The position numbers and the translations under genes are program-made. Shown here one piece after another: positions 7,505 to 15,658 of a stretch of 28,723 nt of DNA; position 1 is the first letter of the stretch; every line of letters begins with the position of its first letter. This stretch comes from Leptolyngbya sp. SIO4C1. Its GTDB lineage: Bacteria; Cyanobacteriota; Cyanobacteriia; Phormidesmidales; Phormidesmidaceae. The notes beneath the pieces are model-generated. The model did no database searches and was not told the origin of the DNA. It worked only from the letters and a program-made list of their open reading frames with translations. The DNA lies in NCBI GenBank assembly GCA_010671975.1, contig JAAHIA010000012.1, positions 1 through 28,723 on the forward strand, in the 5' to 3' direction.

Positions 7505-7894
7505 ATGGACTACGTTTACTATCTAGCGAATGCTAGCCTGACGCTGCGAGTCGTAGAACGACTGCTTGGGCTAACGCAGCTATCGCTAGAGCACATCACG
7601 GTCATCCACCAGATTGGCGGCTGGATTGTCAAGGTCAAGCTGCATGAGAGCGTCACCGCCACCGTCGCTGACAATTTTCGCGCCTTCCTCAATGAGGTAG
7701 GGATTCCTTACGAACCGGGTGTTCGCGTTCGGATGGCCCTATGGGGGCTAGAGCTAGGACAGTCTACCGCCGATGTAATGCGCCGCTATCAGGTATCGGT
7801 GGTATCGCATGGCCGACCAGATCGCAAAGAGATAGAAAAGTTTCGCGAACAGTTTGTCAACGGCCTGGGCTACTGTCCAGAGACGCTGGCCTGA
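7505..7894 (+). CDS. Conserved hypothetical protein
   Basis: This 129-aa protein has no function I can name. It begins directly with MDYVYYLANASLTLRVVERLLGL, continues with an alternating strand/helix pattern (HQIGGWIVKVKLHE...) and a basic-acidic helix near the end (GRPDRKEIEKFREQF). No membrane span or signal peptide is evident and there are two cysteines at most. The ATG at 7505 fits a divergent arrangement with queA (72 bases between starts). It ends only 6 bases before the convergent yraN-like gene. Another frame (7741-8010) over its end is a shadow. Confidence 0.7.
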   Translation: MDYVYYLANASLTLRVVERLLGLTQLSLEHITVIHQIGGWIVKVKLHESVTATVADNFRAFLNEVGIPYEPGVRVRMALWGLELGQSTADVMRRYQVSVVSHGRPDRKEIEKFREQFVNGLGYCPETLA

Positions 7895-7900
7895 GCAGAA

Positions 7901-8344
7901 TCAAACTTGAAACGCATCCACGAGATAGTCTTGCAGAATTAGGTAGCAGCCGCTGTTGGGCAGCTGCAGCTGAGCTTTGGCCTGGGGGGGAGCAGTGGGG
8001 CTGCAGCTGACTAAGGCAATATCAAAGCGACAGGGCAGCTCTGCTAGATAGGGATGCCGGGTTAAAAACAGTCGAGCAGCGGTCCACAGCTTTCTTTGCT
8101 TGCTGCGAGTAACCGCGAGCAGCCCGTCTGCATCCCAGTTGCCCTGGCTGCGAGTTTTGACTTCAACAAACAGCAGCATGGTGCTGCCAAGCCGAGTCCC
8201 CGCCTGCGTGCTATAGCCTTTGGCCACGAGATCGAGCTCGCCCCAGCGGCTATACCAGCGACGATATAGAATCTGCCAACCCTGCCGCTGCAGCCAGGTC
8301 TGCACCAGCTGCTCGCCGTAGCGCCCTAGATCTTGGGTAGACAT
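7901..8344 (-). CDS. YraN/UPF0102-family endonuclease-like protein
   Basis: The protein has the UPF0102 (YraN) core, a restriction-endonuclease-like fold: DLGRYGEQLVQTWLQRQGW, then W-x-S-R-W-GELDLVA with the Glu-Asp pair, then LLFVEVKTRSQG with the E-V-K triad part, and RKLWTAARLFL. The residues of the PD-(D/E)XK-type active site are present, but no biochemical role is firmly established for the family. I chose ATG 8344 (147 aa) because the conserved domain begins with MSTQDLGRYGE. The frame stays open to an ATG at 8455, which would add 37 basic residues; neither has a clear Shine-Dalgarno. Convergent with 7505-7894, divergent from the NACHT gene. Confidence 0.85.
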   Translation of the reverse strand: MSTQDLGRYGEQLVQTWLQRQGWQILYRRWYSRWGELDLVAKGYSTQAGTRLGSTMLLFVEVKTRSQGNWDADGLLAVTRSKQRKLWTAARLFLTRHPYLAELPCRFDIALVSCSPTAPPQAKAQLQLPNSGCYLILQDYLVDAFQV

Positions 8345-8464
8345 GCTAAATTGAGCTGAAATGACGGCTCTAATATGTCCAAACAGCCGCGATCGCAGGC
8401 CGCCGCTGACGCGCAATGCCGGCTGCCGAGGCATTTTAGCAACTAAAGCCAACATCTGTGAGGA

Positions 8465-8486
8465 GGGGTGTGCACCCCGATCGGGG
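8465..8486. other. Overlapping hairpins between divergent genes
   Basis: GGGGTG-TG-CACCCC (8465-8478) and the perfect palindrome CCCCGATCGGGG (8475-8486) share four bases, so only one can form at a time. They lie between the yraN-like gene and the NACHT-GUN4 gene. They could be an operator or a structured leader for either gene. Confidence 0.4.
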
Positions 8487-8597
8487 CGGTCTTCATGTTC
8501 ACAAAGCTGGCTTAAAAACTAGCCTGACAAATCAAGTTTGACCTTGGCGAGCCAGGTCGATTTGGCAGAATAAGGCCAACACATCTAGGTGCTTTGC

Positions 8598-10871
8598 ATG
8601 AGTTCTGCTGAGAGTCCGTCCTCGGACCCGCATTCGCCGTCACCGGCAGAGCGTCGATACGTTCAGAAAATCGTTCAGGCGTTAGTTCAGCTCGCGCCGC
8701 TGGGCAGCAGCGGCGGTTTGCTCATCCACTTTCTGCTGCAGCAAGCCTGGATTGAGGCAGTTTTGATCTTTCCGGTCACGATGGTGTCGGTGATCTGGGC
8801 GGCCTATACAGAAAGCTTTATTGCTCGACTGCGCGAAATTTTTAGCGAGCGCGGGCGACAGGACGCTGATTCGCTAATGCGCTGGCTGAGCCAGCTCAAC
8901 CAGGGGCTGCGCTGGCAGATTTCAGGCTATGAAACCCTCTATTTGACCTGCCAAGCCAACGCCTGTCGCGACTATGTGACTGAGGGACTTAGAAAAACAG
9001 AAGGCATCTTTATTCCCATGCTCGAAGAGGTCTTTGTGCCGCTTGAGATGGGAGATGCAGCGCTAGAGCCGGCGCGATCGCATCCAGAGCCAGCCGCCGC
9101 AGCGCAAACTTCGCTGTCTATCTGGGATTTTTTGAGTCGGGTGCGCCAGGTGCCTACCTACCGACGCATGGCGATTTTGGCCTGGGGTGGCTATGGCAAA
9201 ACGACGCTGCTGCGCCATCTCACCTTTAGCTATGCCACGCAGCAGATAGCCCATCCGCAGGCTCCAAAGCTGGTGCCGGTGCTGCTCTACCTGCGCAAGT
9301 GGCAAGATCTGATCGCGCAGAAAGACCCGCCCGACCTGCCGACGCTGATTGCTCGCCACTATGTGCCAGAGCTGCCTGAGGGCAAACAGCTCAGCCTGCC
9401 GCCGGCCTGGGCCGACAACCTGCTCAAGCGCGGCGACGGCCTGGTAATGATTGACGGCTTTGACGAAGTGGCTGAGCCGCTGCGAGCCGCCGTCAGCCAC
9501 TGGATTAGCCAAGAGATGGCCGAGTATCCCAAATCGGTCTTTATTGTCACGTCGCGGCCGGCCGGCTATCAGGGCTATGTGGCTGAGAAACCGCAGGCCA
9601 CGCTCTATGTCAAAGCATTTAACTCAGTACAGCAGGCCCAGTTTATTCAGCGCTGGTATCGCTGTCAGGAGCGGCTAGCGCGCGGCGGGCGCGACACCTC
9701 CGACGTGCGCGAGATTGCCCAGCGCGAAGCGGCCGATCTGATTGCTCAGATTCAGCAGCGTCCCGAACTTGAGACGATGGCTCAAAATCCGCTGCGACTG
9801 AATATGATTGCCATGTTCCATCGGTTTTATCCGGGCAGTCAGCTGCCGCAGCAGCGCTCAACCCTCTATCAGGACATCTGCCAGATGCAGCTGTGGGATC
9901 GGCCGCTGGCCAAGCGCATCGCCATGCTGCTGAGCGCGGCTGAGAGTCAGGCAGTGCTGCAGGGAATTGCGCTAGAGATGGTAGAGCGCGATCGCACCAG
10001 CCTACCGCTGCCGCAGCTAACTGAGCTAGCCGCTGTCTACCTGGCGCGGGTCAGCGAAGAAGCCATTTCACCGGCTGAGTTTATCGCTCAGATGGCCACC
10101 GTTAGCGAGCTGCTGGTCGAGCGCGAACCGCAGCAGTATGAGTTCGCACATCTCAGCCTGCAAAGCTACCTGGCTGCTGCGCAAATTCGGCAGCTGGCTC
10201 AGGGTGAAGCGCGGCTGCTGCACAACTGGCACAATGCCTGGTGGCGAGAAACTATTTTGCTCTACGCCACGCAGGTCAACCCAGCACAGCTGATTGCGTC
10301 AGCCTGCGATCGCAGCCTGGAGGCTACGCCACTGGCCTACGCCTGCCTGCTTGAAACCCCTCGGCAGATTCCGGCCGATATTTTTGAGCGGCTGCAGACG
10401 CTGCGATATCAGCCGCTAGAGGCGCTGCTGAGGCAGGGCCAGTGGCGCGACGCCGACGCCGAAACCTATCGCCTGATGCTCGAAACGGTAGGCAAAGAGC
10501 CCGGTCAGCTGCTGACGCCGGACGAGCTGCTGGGCTTCCCCTGCGATGACTATGCGCGCCTGAATCAGCTGTGGCTGCGCTACAGCAACGGTCGGTTTGG
10601 CTTCAGCGTGCAGAAAGAGCTGTACCTGGCCAGCGGTGGTCTTTTAGATGACAAATATCACGAAGACGCCTGGAAGCAGCTGTGCGATCGCATCGGCTGG
10701 ATGAGCGATGGCGAATATGTGCTAGTTGACTTTATCTTCTCGCTCAAAGACGCACCGGTCGGCCACCTGCCGCTGGGGCTGCTGCGCATCTGGTTTCGCT
10801 GGTGCGCCGCTGGCGATATCGCTGGCGACGGCTGGGGCCTGTTTTCTCGCATTGAGAACTGCGAGCTATAA
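8598..10871 (+). CDS. Membrane-anchored NACHT NTPase with C-terminal GUN4 domain
   Basis: A 757-aa signalling NTPase of the STAND class joined to a tetrapyrrole-binding domain. Residues about 35-75 hold one long or two short hydrophobic segments, a likely membrane anchor. The NACHT domain has Walker A GGYGKTT (197-203), Walker B VMIDGFDEV (283-291) with the acidic pair, and the sensor-like VTSRPAGY. A helical region follows (about 340-600). From about 605 to 745 it matches GUN4: ALLRQGQWRDADAETYRLML, then GFPCDD, LWLRYSNGRFGFSVQ and GHLPLGLLR. GUN4 in cyanobacteria binds protoporphyrin IX and Mg-protoporphyrin and stimulates Mg-chelatase; here it may be the ligand sensor for the NTPase (inference). 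I prefer ATG 8598 to the GTG at 8589. It is monocistronic, ending 22 bases before the convergent dctM-like gene. Confidence 0.88.
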   Translation: MSSAESPSSDPHSPSPAERRYVQKIVQALVQLAPLGSSGGLLIHFLLQQAWIEAVLIFPVTMVSVIWAAYTESFIARLREIFSERGRQDADSLMRWLSQLNQGLRWQISGYETLYLTCQANACRDYVTEGLRKTEGIFIPMLEEVFVPLEMGDAALEPARSHPEPAAAAQTSLSIWDFLSRVRQVPTYRRMAILAWGGYGKTTLLRHLTFSYATQQIAHPQAPKLVPVLLYLRKWQDLIAQKDPPDLPTLIARHYVPELPEGKQLSLPPAWADNLLKRGDGLVMIDGFDEVAEPLRAAVSHWISQEMAEYPKSVFIVTSRPAGYQGYVAEKPQATLYVKAFNSVQQAQFIQRWYRCQERLARGGRDTSDVREIAQREAADLIAQIQQRPELETMAQNPLRLNMIAMFHRFYPGSQLPQQRSTLYQDICQMQLWDRPLAKRIAMLLSAAESQAVLQGIALEMVERDRTSLPLPQLTELAAVYLARVSEEAISPAEFIAQMATVSELLVEREPQQYEFAHLSLQSYLAAAQIRQLAQGEARLLHNWHNAWWRETILLYATQVNPAQLIASACDRSLEATPLAYACLLETPRQIPADIFERLQTLRYQPLEALLRQGQWRDADAETYRLMLETVGKEPGQLLTPDELLGFPCDDYARLNQLWLRYSNGRFGFSVQKELYLASGGLLDDKYHEDAWKQLCDRIGWMSDGEYVLVDFIFSLKDAPVGHLPLGLLRIWFRWCAAGDIAGDGWGLFSRIENCEL

Positions 10872-10893
10872 AAGTTGTATAAAAACGGCCAAG

Positions 10894-12222
10894 CTACTGG
10901 CTCACCGAGGGCAGCCAGTTCACCAGCGGTGGAAAGGCAATAATGGCCACTAGCACCAGCAGCTGCAGCACGATGAAGGGCACTGCGCCGCGATAGATAT
11001 TGCCGGTGGTCACTTCTTTAGGAGCCACACCGCGCAGATAAAACAGCGCAAAGCCAAAGGGCGGCGTCAGAAACGAGGTTTGCATATTCGCTCCGATGAT
11101 CACGCCGTACCAAACCAGGTCGAGGCCCAGCTGCTGGGCCACCGGCGCAAATAGCGGCACCACGATAAAGGCAATCTCAAAGAAATCAATAAAAAAGCCC
11201 AGAATGAAAATGGTTAGCATGCTGATCAGCAAAAAGCCAATCTGACCGCCCGGCAGCGTTGTCAGCACCTCAAAAATAAAGCGATCGCCGCGCAGCCCGC
11301 GAAAGACCAGGCTAAAGGCGGTCGAGCCCAACAGAATAAAAATCACCATGCTGGTGGTGCGCAGGGTGCTATCGCAGACGTCACGCAGCCCCTGCCCGGT
11401 GAGCTGACGATTGGCAGCCGCCAGCAAAATTGCCCCAACCGCGCCCAGCGCCCCAGCCTCAGTTGGCGTGGCAATGCCAAAGAAAATGCTGCCCAACACC
11501 AGCAGTATCAGCACCAGCGGCGGCACCATTACTTTTAGCACCTTCAGCGCCAGCTGCCGGCCGCGCATGTCAATTAGCTTGGCGGGCAGCGCCGGCACCA
11601 GATCGGGGCGGGAGATCGCAATCACCCCCACGTGCACTACAAATGCCGCTGCCATCAGCAGCCCTGGAATAAATGACCCTAAAAATAGATCGCCCACTGA
11701 CACACCGAGCTGATCGGCTAGCACTACCAGCACAATGCTGGGCGGAATAATCTGCCCCAGCGTGCCCGAGGCCGCAATCACGCCGGTTGCCACATCTTTG
11801 CTGTAGCCGTAGCGCAGCATCGTCGGCAGCGAAATCAGGCCCATCGTTACCACGGTTGCTGCGACCACACCAGTTGTCGCCGCCAGCAGCGCCCCCACCA
11901 CCACCACCGCGATCGCCAGACCGCCTCGCAGTCGCCCGAACAGGCTGCCCATCGTCTCCAGCAGGTTTTCCGCAATGCCAGACTTCTCTAGCATGGCTCC
12001 CATAAAAATGAAGTAGGGAATGGCCAGCAGCGTGAAATTGTTCATGATGCCGAAGATGCGCTGCGGCATCGCAGTCAGAAAGATCGGGTCAAAGACGCCC
12101 AGCGCAATGCCAATTAGGCCAAACAGAATGGCCACACCGCCCAGCGAAAACGCCACCGGATAGCCGAGCGACAGCAGCACCAGCGCCCCGGCAAACATCA
12201 GTGGCCCCAGCCAGTCAATCAT
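10894..12222 (-). CDS. TRAP transporter large membrane subunit (DctM family)
   Basis: The 442-aa, very hydrophobic protein is the large permease of a tripartite ATP-independent periplasmic (TRAP) transporter, which imports organic acids or amino acids with a sodium gradient. About a dozen membrane helices are visible, with family-typical stretches such as LLAIPYFIFMGAML, GALLAATTGVVAATVVTMG, ASGTLGQIIPPSIVLV and GFFIDFFEIAFIVVPLFAP. Length is normal. Its ATG overlaps the stop of the small-subunit gene (ATGA, 12219-12222), so the two are translationally coupled. No periplasmic binding subunit gene (DctP/TAXI) is next to it. Synechocystis has a TRAP glutamate system (Gtr); whether this is the same cannot be told here. 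Confidence 0.93.
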   Translation of the reverse strand: MIDWLGPLMFAGALVLLSLGYPVAFSLGGVAILFGLIGIALGVFDPIFLTAMPQRIFGIMNNFTLLAIPYFIFMGAMLEKSGIAENLLETMGSLFGRLRGGLAIAVVVVGALLAATTGVVAATVVTMGLISLPTMLRYGYSKDVATGVIAASGTLGQIIPPSIVLVVLADQLGVSVGDLFLGSFIPGLLMAAAFVVHVGVIAISRPDLVPALPAKLIDMRGRQLALKVLKVMVPPLVLILLVLGSIFFGIATPTEAGALGAVGAILLAAANRQLTGQGLRDVCDSTLRTTSMVIFILLGSTAFSLVFRGLRGDRFIFEVLTTLPGGQIGFLLISMLTIFILGFFIDFFEIAFIVVPLFAPVAQQLGLDLVWYGVIIGANMQTSFLTPPFGFALFYLRGVAPKEVTTGNIYRGAVPFIVLQLLVLVAIIAFPPLVNWLPSVSQ

Positions 12223-12749
12223 TGCAGGGGCTCCTCGCCGCGCAGAATGGCAATATTTTTAATCGCTTGCGAAATGCCTTGAATCAGCAGCAGCCCAAAG
12301 CTGACAATAATCATTGCTTTGATTGGGTAGCGCGGCAGCCCCCCCGGGTCGGGTGAGGTCTCCAGAATGGCCCAGGATTTAGCCACTGCTCCCCAAGAAA
12401 AATAAATCACCAGCGCCGAAAACGGGATGAGAAACAGCAGCGTACCGACCAGATCGGCCAGCGCTTTGCGTCTGCCCTGCCAGCGCGAATAGAACACATC
12501 CACGCGCACATGGTTGTCGTGGCGCAGAGTGTAGGCGGCCCCTAGTAAAAAGACCAGATCGAACAGATACCACTGGGTTTCAATCAGCGCGTTAGAGCTG
12601 AGGTTCTGCCCCACCGCGTTGCCGAGGTAGCGGCCAATCACATTCCAGGCACCGACGCCAATCATGACTAGGACCAGCCAGTAGGTAAAGCGGCCAATCC
12701 ACTCGGTCAGCGCATCGATAGAGCGGGCAAGTTTGAGCAGCGTTTGCAA
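12219..12749 (-). CDS. TRAP transporter small membrane subunit (DctQ family)
   Basis: This 176-aa protein has the four-helix layout of DctQ: helices near 20-40, 60-80 (WYLFDLVFLLGAAYTLRHDNHVRVDVFY, the family signature), 95-115 and 140-160. It partners with DctM to form the membrane domain. The start appears to be TTG (12749-12747); no ATG lies near the start of the conserved region. The gene is first of the pair and is transcribed away from the methyltransferase gene at 12870, with 120 bases between. Confidence 0.9.
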   Translation of the reverse strand: MQTLLKLARSIDALTEWIGRFTYWLVLVMIGVGAWNVIGRYLGNAVGQNLSSNALIETQWYLFDLVFLLGAAYTLRHDNHVRVDVFYSRWQGRRKALADLVGTLLFLIPFSALVIYFSWGAVAKSWAILETSPDPGGLPRYPIKAMIIVSFGLLLIQGISQAIKNIAILRGEEPLQ

Positions 12750-12869
12750 AGCAGACAGTAGATATGGCTAAACAGCAGAGATTTGCCGTCGTATTTTATC
12801 GTTTGGGCTGACGCGAATGAATCGGCAGGTACAATTTGCAATGATTGAGGAGTCAGCCCAGCGCCTAGG

Positions 12870-13355
12870 ATGGCCACCGCCTTGCCAGCATCACCGTCGC
12901 TCATTGTCTGCGCCACGCTGGTGCAAAATCCGATGAACCTAGGGGGCCTCTGCCGCACCTGTGAGGTGCTAGGGGTCAATCAGCTGGTTTTAGCCGAGCT
13001 ATCAGTCGCTGACAGCTCGGCCTTTCGCCGGCTGGCGGCCTCAGGCCAGCAGTGGCAGCCGCTGGCTAGCTGCAGCCTGGCTGAGCTACCGGCCTGGCTA
13101 ATTGGGCATCGGCAGGCCGGGTACGAGACCGTAGCGCTGACCGCGCAGCCCGCCGCCCAGTCGCTTATGGCCTGCCAGTTTAAGCCCAGAACGGTCTTGC
13201 TTTTAGGGCGTGAGCTCACCGGCATTCCAGCTGATATTACAGCCCTGTGCGATCGCGCCGTGACCATCCCCCAAGCGGGCCGCGTTGGCTCGCTCAACGT
13301 TCAAACCGCAGCCGCGATCGCAGTTTATGAATACCGCCGACAGTATCCGCGCTAA
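12870..13355 (+). CDS. SpoU/TrmH-family RNA 2'-O-methyltransferase
   Basis: A compact 161-aa SPOUT-class methyltransferase. All three SpoU motifs are present: NPMNLGGLCRTCEVLG (motif 1), LLLGRELTGIPADI (motif 2) and VTIPQAGRVGSLNVQTAAAIAVYEY (motif 3), the last two forming the knotted SAM site. It lacks the RNA-binding extensions of longer relatives, so it resembles small tRNA enzymes such as TrmL or the core of TrmH; the exact target nucleotide is not deducible. The ATG is at 12870. It ends 4 bases before the convergent minE stop. Confidence 0.9.
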   Translation: MATALPASPSLIVCATLVQNPMNLGGLCRTCEVLGVNQLVLAELSVADSSAFRRLAASGQQWQPLASCSLAELPAWLIGHRQAGYETVALTAQPAAQSLMACQFKPRTVLLLGRELTGIPADITALCDRAVTIPQAGRVGSLNVQTAAAIAVYEYRRQYPR

Positions 13356-13359
13356 CAGC

Positions 13360-13758
13360 CTAATCTAGCGGAATATCGGCCGTGGTTGACGTTTCCTCAA
13401 CGTCGTCGGTTGGCTCATCGGGCAGATCGAGATTGAGCTCTAGCGTTTCGGACTCTTCGACTGGCGTATCTGGCTTAAGCTCATCGGCTTTATAAATGCG
13501 ACGAATCGGCAAATTAGCAATCAGTGCCGTGACGCGCTGGTCGGTCTCCAGCGAGAACTCTAGGCTATCAAAATCAATTTCGACATAGCGAGAAACCACC
13601 TCTAAAATTTCTTGCCGCATCTTTTCTAACGTCTGAGAATCCAGATCCGATCGATCGTGAGCGAGCACTAACTTCAACCTCTGTTTAACAGTATCGCGAC
13701 TGGGCTCACGCGGGCCAAACAGCTTATCGAGAAGGTCGCTTAGCATCGGTATTGCCAT
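13360..13758 (-). CDS. minE: Cell division topological specificity factor MinE
   Basis: MinE activates MinD ATPase and drives pole-to-pole patterning that keeps MinC away from midcell. The N-terminal segment MLSDLLDKLFG is the membrane-targeting part and VKQRLKLVLAHDRSDL the MinD-contacting strand/helix; the dimerisation domain (EILEVVSRYVEIDFDSLEFSLE) follows. At 132 aa it is about 40 residues longer than E. coli MinE: the extra C-terminal tail is rich in Glu, Asp and Thr and looks disordered. The gene starts 5 bases after the minD stop and is the last of the minC-minD-minE operon. Confidence 0.95.
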   Translation of the reverse strand: MAIPMLSDLLDKLFGPREPSRDTVKQRLKLVLAHDRSDLDSQTLEKMRQEILEVVSRYVEIDFDSLEFSLETDQRVTALIANLPIRRIYKADELKPDTPVEESETLELNLDLPDEPTDDVEETSTTADIPLD

Positions 13759-13763
13759 AGCCG

Positions 13764-14564
13764 CTACGTCCCTCCAAACAGCTTGCGCAGGCGTGAGAAA
13801 AAGCTATCTTGCGGCTCGCTGAGATCCATCAGCGGTACCTTCTCGCCCTGTAGCCGCCGGGCAATGTTTGAAAACGCAGTGCCGGCTCTAGAAAGCTTTT
13901 CTTCTAAAATCAGAGGCTCGCCTTTATTGGTTGAAACCACGACCTGCTCATCGTCTGGAATCACGCCTAGCAAAGGAATCGAAAGAATATCTTGAACATC
14001 TTTGACCGACATCATCTGATCGGCTTCGACCATGGCTGGCTTCAGCCGATTGATAATCAAGCGCGCCGCTTTGACATCGTTCGCCTCAAGCAGACCAATC
14101 ACTCGGTCAGCGTCGCGCACGGCAGAAATTTCTGGCGTTGTTACCACAATGGCTTCGCGGGCAGCTGAAATTGCATTGCGAAAGCCCATCTCAATCCCGG
14201 CAGGACAGTCAATAATCACAAAGTTGTAGGCTTTGGTGAGCGCATGCACCAGCTTTTTCATCTGCTCGGGCGTGATCGATTCCTTCGAACGATTCTGCGC
14301 AGCCGGCAGCAGGGCCAGGTTGGGCTGTCGCTTATCCTTGACCAGCGCCTGATCTAAGCGGCATTCGCCAGCAAGTACATCAATAGCCGTGTAGACAATG
14401 CGATTTTCTAAGCCCAGCAGCAGATCGAGATTGCGCAGCCCAAAGTCAGCATCAATTACAACCACTCGCTTACCCGCCTGCGCCAGCGCCATCCCGAGGT
14501 TTGCCGTACAGGTGGTTTTACCAACCCCTCCCTTACCGGAGGTGATCACAATTACACGATTCAT
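13764..14564 (-). CDS. minD: Septum-site determining ATPase MinD
   Basis: MinD is the membrane-binding ATPase of the Min system. The deviant Walker A KGGVGKTT (10-17), the LVIDADFGLRNLD-like switch region (VVIDADFGLRNLDLLLG), the FVIIDCPAGIE Walker B region and the C-terminal amphipathic helix (FFSRLRKLFGG, membrane targeting) are all intact. At 266 aa it has the usual length. It follows minC by 75 bases and precedes minE by 5. Confidence 0.97.
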   Translation of the reverse strand: MNRVIVITSGKGGVGKTTCTANLGMALAQAGKRVVVIDADFGLRNLDLLLGLENRIVYTAIDVLAGECRLDQALVKDKRQPNLALLPAAQNRSKESITPEQMKKLVHALTKAYNFVIIDCPAGIEMGFRNAISAAREAIVVTTPEISAVRDADRVIGLLEANDVKAARLIINRLKPAMVEADQMMSVKDVQDILSIPLLGVIPDDEQVVVSTNKGEPLILEEKLSRAGTAFSNIARRLQGEKVPLMDLSEPQDSFFSRLRKLFGGT

Positions 14565-14639
14565 AGTAGATGGGGAGTAATCACTAAATATAGATGTCTC
14601 AAATACTACTCAAGGGTGCCTAGCTAGTCAGCCATATTC

Positions 14640-15596
14640 TCACGTTGTGGGCTCATTCAGATAGGCTTGAGCAAATTCATCTGCGATCGCAATGCAGATA
14701 CTCTCCCCCTCTACATAGGCAACCTCAGGCCGATACTGCTCTGGTTTTCCGGGCGCGCGCGCGACCTTATCGGCAATTCGCAGCTGCGTCGGCTGCATCT
14801 GAATCGCCATGATGCGACTTTTTTCATTGCCGCTAGCCCCGGCATGGGCAACGCCTCGCAGCCGTCCCCAGACGACAATATCGCCTTCGGCCACGATTGA
14901 GCTGCCAGGGTTAGCATCGCCAACTAGCACGATGGTGCCTGGATGCCGCACTTCTACCCCAGAGCGCAGCGTCGCTTGCAGATAGAGCGGCTCTTCTAGC
15001 GCCTGGCCTTCGTCGGTTGAATCTTGCAGATGAGCCAGCGTCGTCTGCTGCTCGACCGAATAGCCGGCGGTGGCGGCGGCTACTGCCGTCTGCCGCCGAG
15101 AAGTATAAATTCGCTTAATTTTTAGCTGTGCTTCGTGGAGCACGTCGACAATCTCTTGAATCTGGCGGCTATCGAGTAAGCGATCGCGCGCCACCAGATG
15201 AATGCCGGTATTGGGCTGAAAAAAGCGCTCGCTAGAGCTCAGCCGGTGGCGCAACTGCTGTCTGAGATCTTCCCAAATGACCGGATTGCGGCTGTTGTCA
15301 GGATCGGGCGGCAGGATTAGCATCAGCCGTCCCCGCTCGCTCTTAAAGCGTACTTGCAGATTAGGGCTGCCATCCCGCCGCTTGATATCTAGGACCGGAT
15401 CGAGAGAAGCCACTTCTGGATCTAGCAAAGGCTCTGACTCGGCTGAGGCCGCAGCCTCCGCGTCTGAATCTAGCGCCTCGGAACTCAATGCTTCGGCATC
15501 TAAATCTGCGGCAAGATCAGCCTCTTGACTTGCAGAAACTTCAGAAGGCGAATCTAAATTGTTGATAGCTGCCATAGAAAAAGCGTCAGGATTCAT
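14640..15596 (-). CDS. minC: Septum-site determining protein MinC
   Basis: MinC blocks FtsZ ring assembly where MinD recruits it. The C-terminal domain is clear: RSGVEVRHPGTIVLVGDANPGSSIVAEGDIVVWGRLRG (a beta-helix), then AGASGN. An N-terminal domain fitting MinC-N lies at about 75-170. The first ~70 residues are unusual: very rich in Ala, Ser, Asp and Glu, low-complexity and acidic. In the MinD-contact motif the usual RSGQ reads RSGV. The start ATG at 15596 could be replaced by the ATG 7 codons later. It is the first gene of minCDE, with a likely promoter at 15653-15658. Confidence 0.93.
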   Translation of the reverse strand: MNPDAFSMAAINNLDSPSEVSASQEADLAADLDAEALSSEALDSDAEAAASAESEPLLDPEVASLDPVLDIKRRDGSPNLQVRFKSERGRLMLILPPDPDNSRNPVIWEDLRQQLRHRLSSSERFFQPNTGIHLVARDRLLDSRQIQEIVDVLHEAQLKIKRIYTSRRQTAVAAATAGYSVEQQTTLAHLQDSTDEGQALEEPLYLQATLRSGVEVRHPGTIVLVGDANPGSSIVAEGDIVVWGRLRGVAHAGASGNEKSRIMAIQMQPTQLRIADKVARAPGKPEQYRPEVAYVEGESICIAIADEFAQAYLNEPTT

Positions 15597-15618
15597 TCAA
15601 CGCTACCTACTTAAATGA

Positions 15619-15658
15619 CTGTTTACAAAACAGCGCCCTATTGCCTTAGAACACTATA
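15619..15658 (-). promoter_or_regulatory. minC promoter -10 box and adjacent dyad
   Basis: On the minus strand TATAGT (15658-15653) is one base from TATAAT and would start transcription near 15646, about 50 bases before the minC ATG. No good -35 was found. Just downstream is a perfect dyad CTGTTT-ACA-AAACAG (15619-15633), a possible operator or leader hairpin. Confidence 0.4.

Noticed and set aside
9063..9512. A 149-codon minus-strand frame
   Set aside because: Lies wholly within the NACHT domain, whose motifs are in the other strand.
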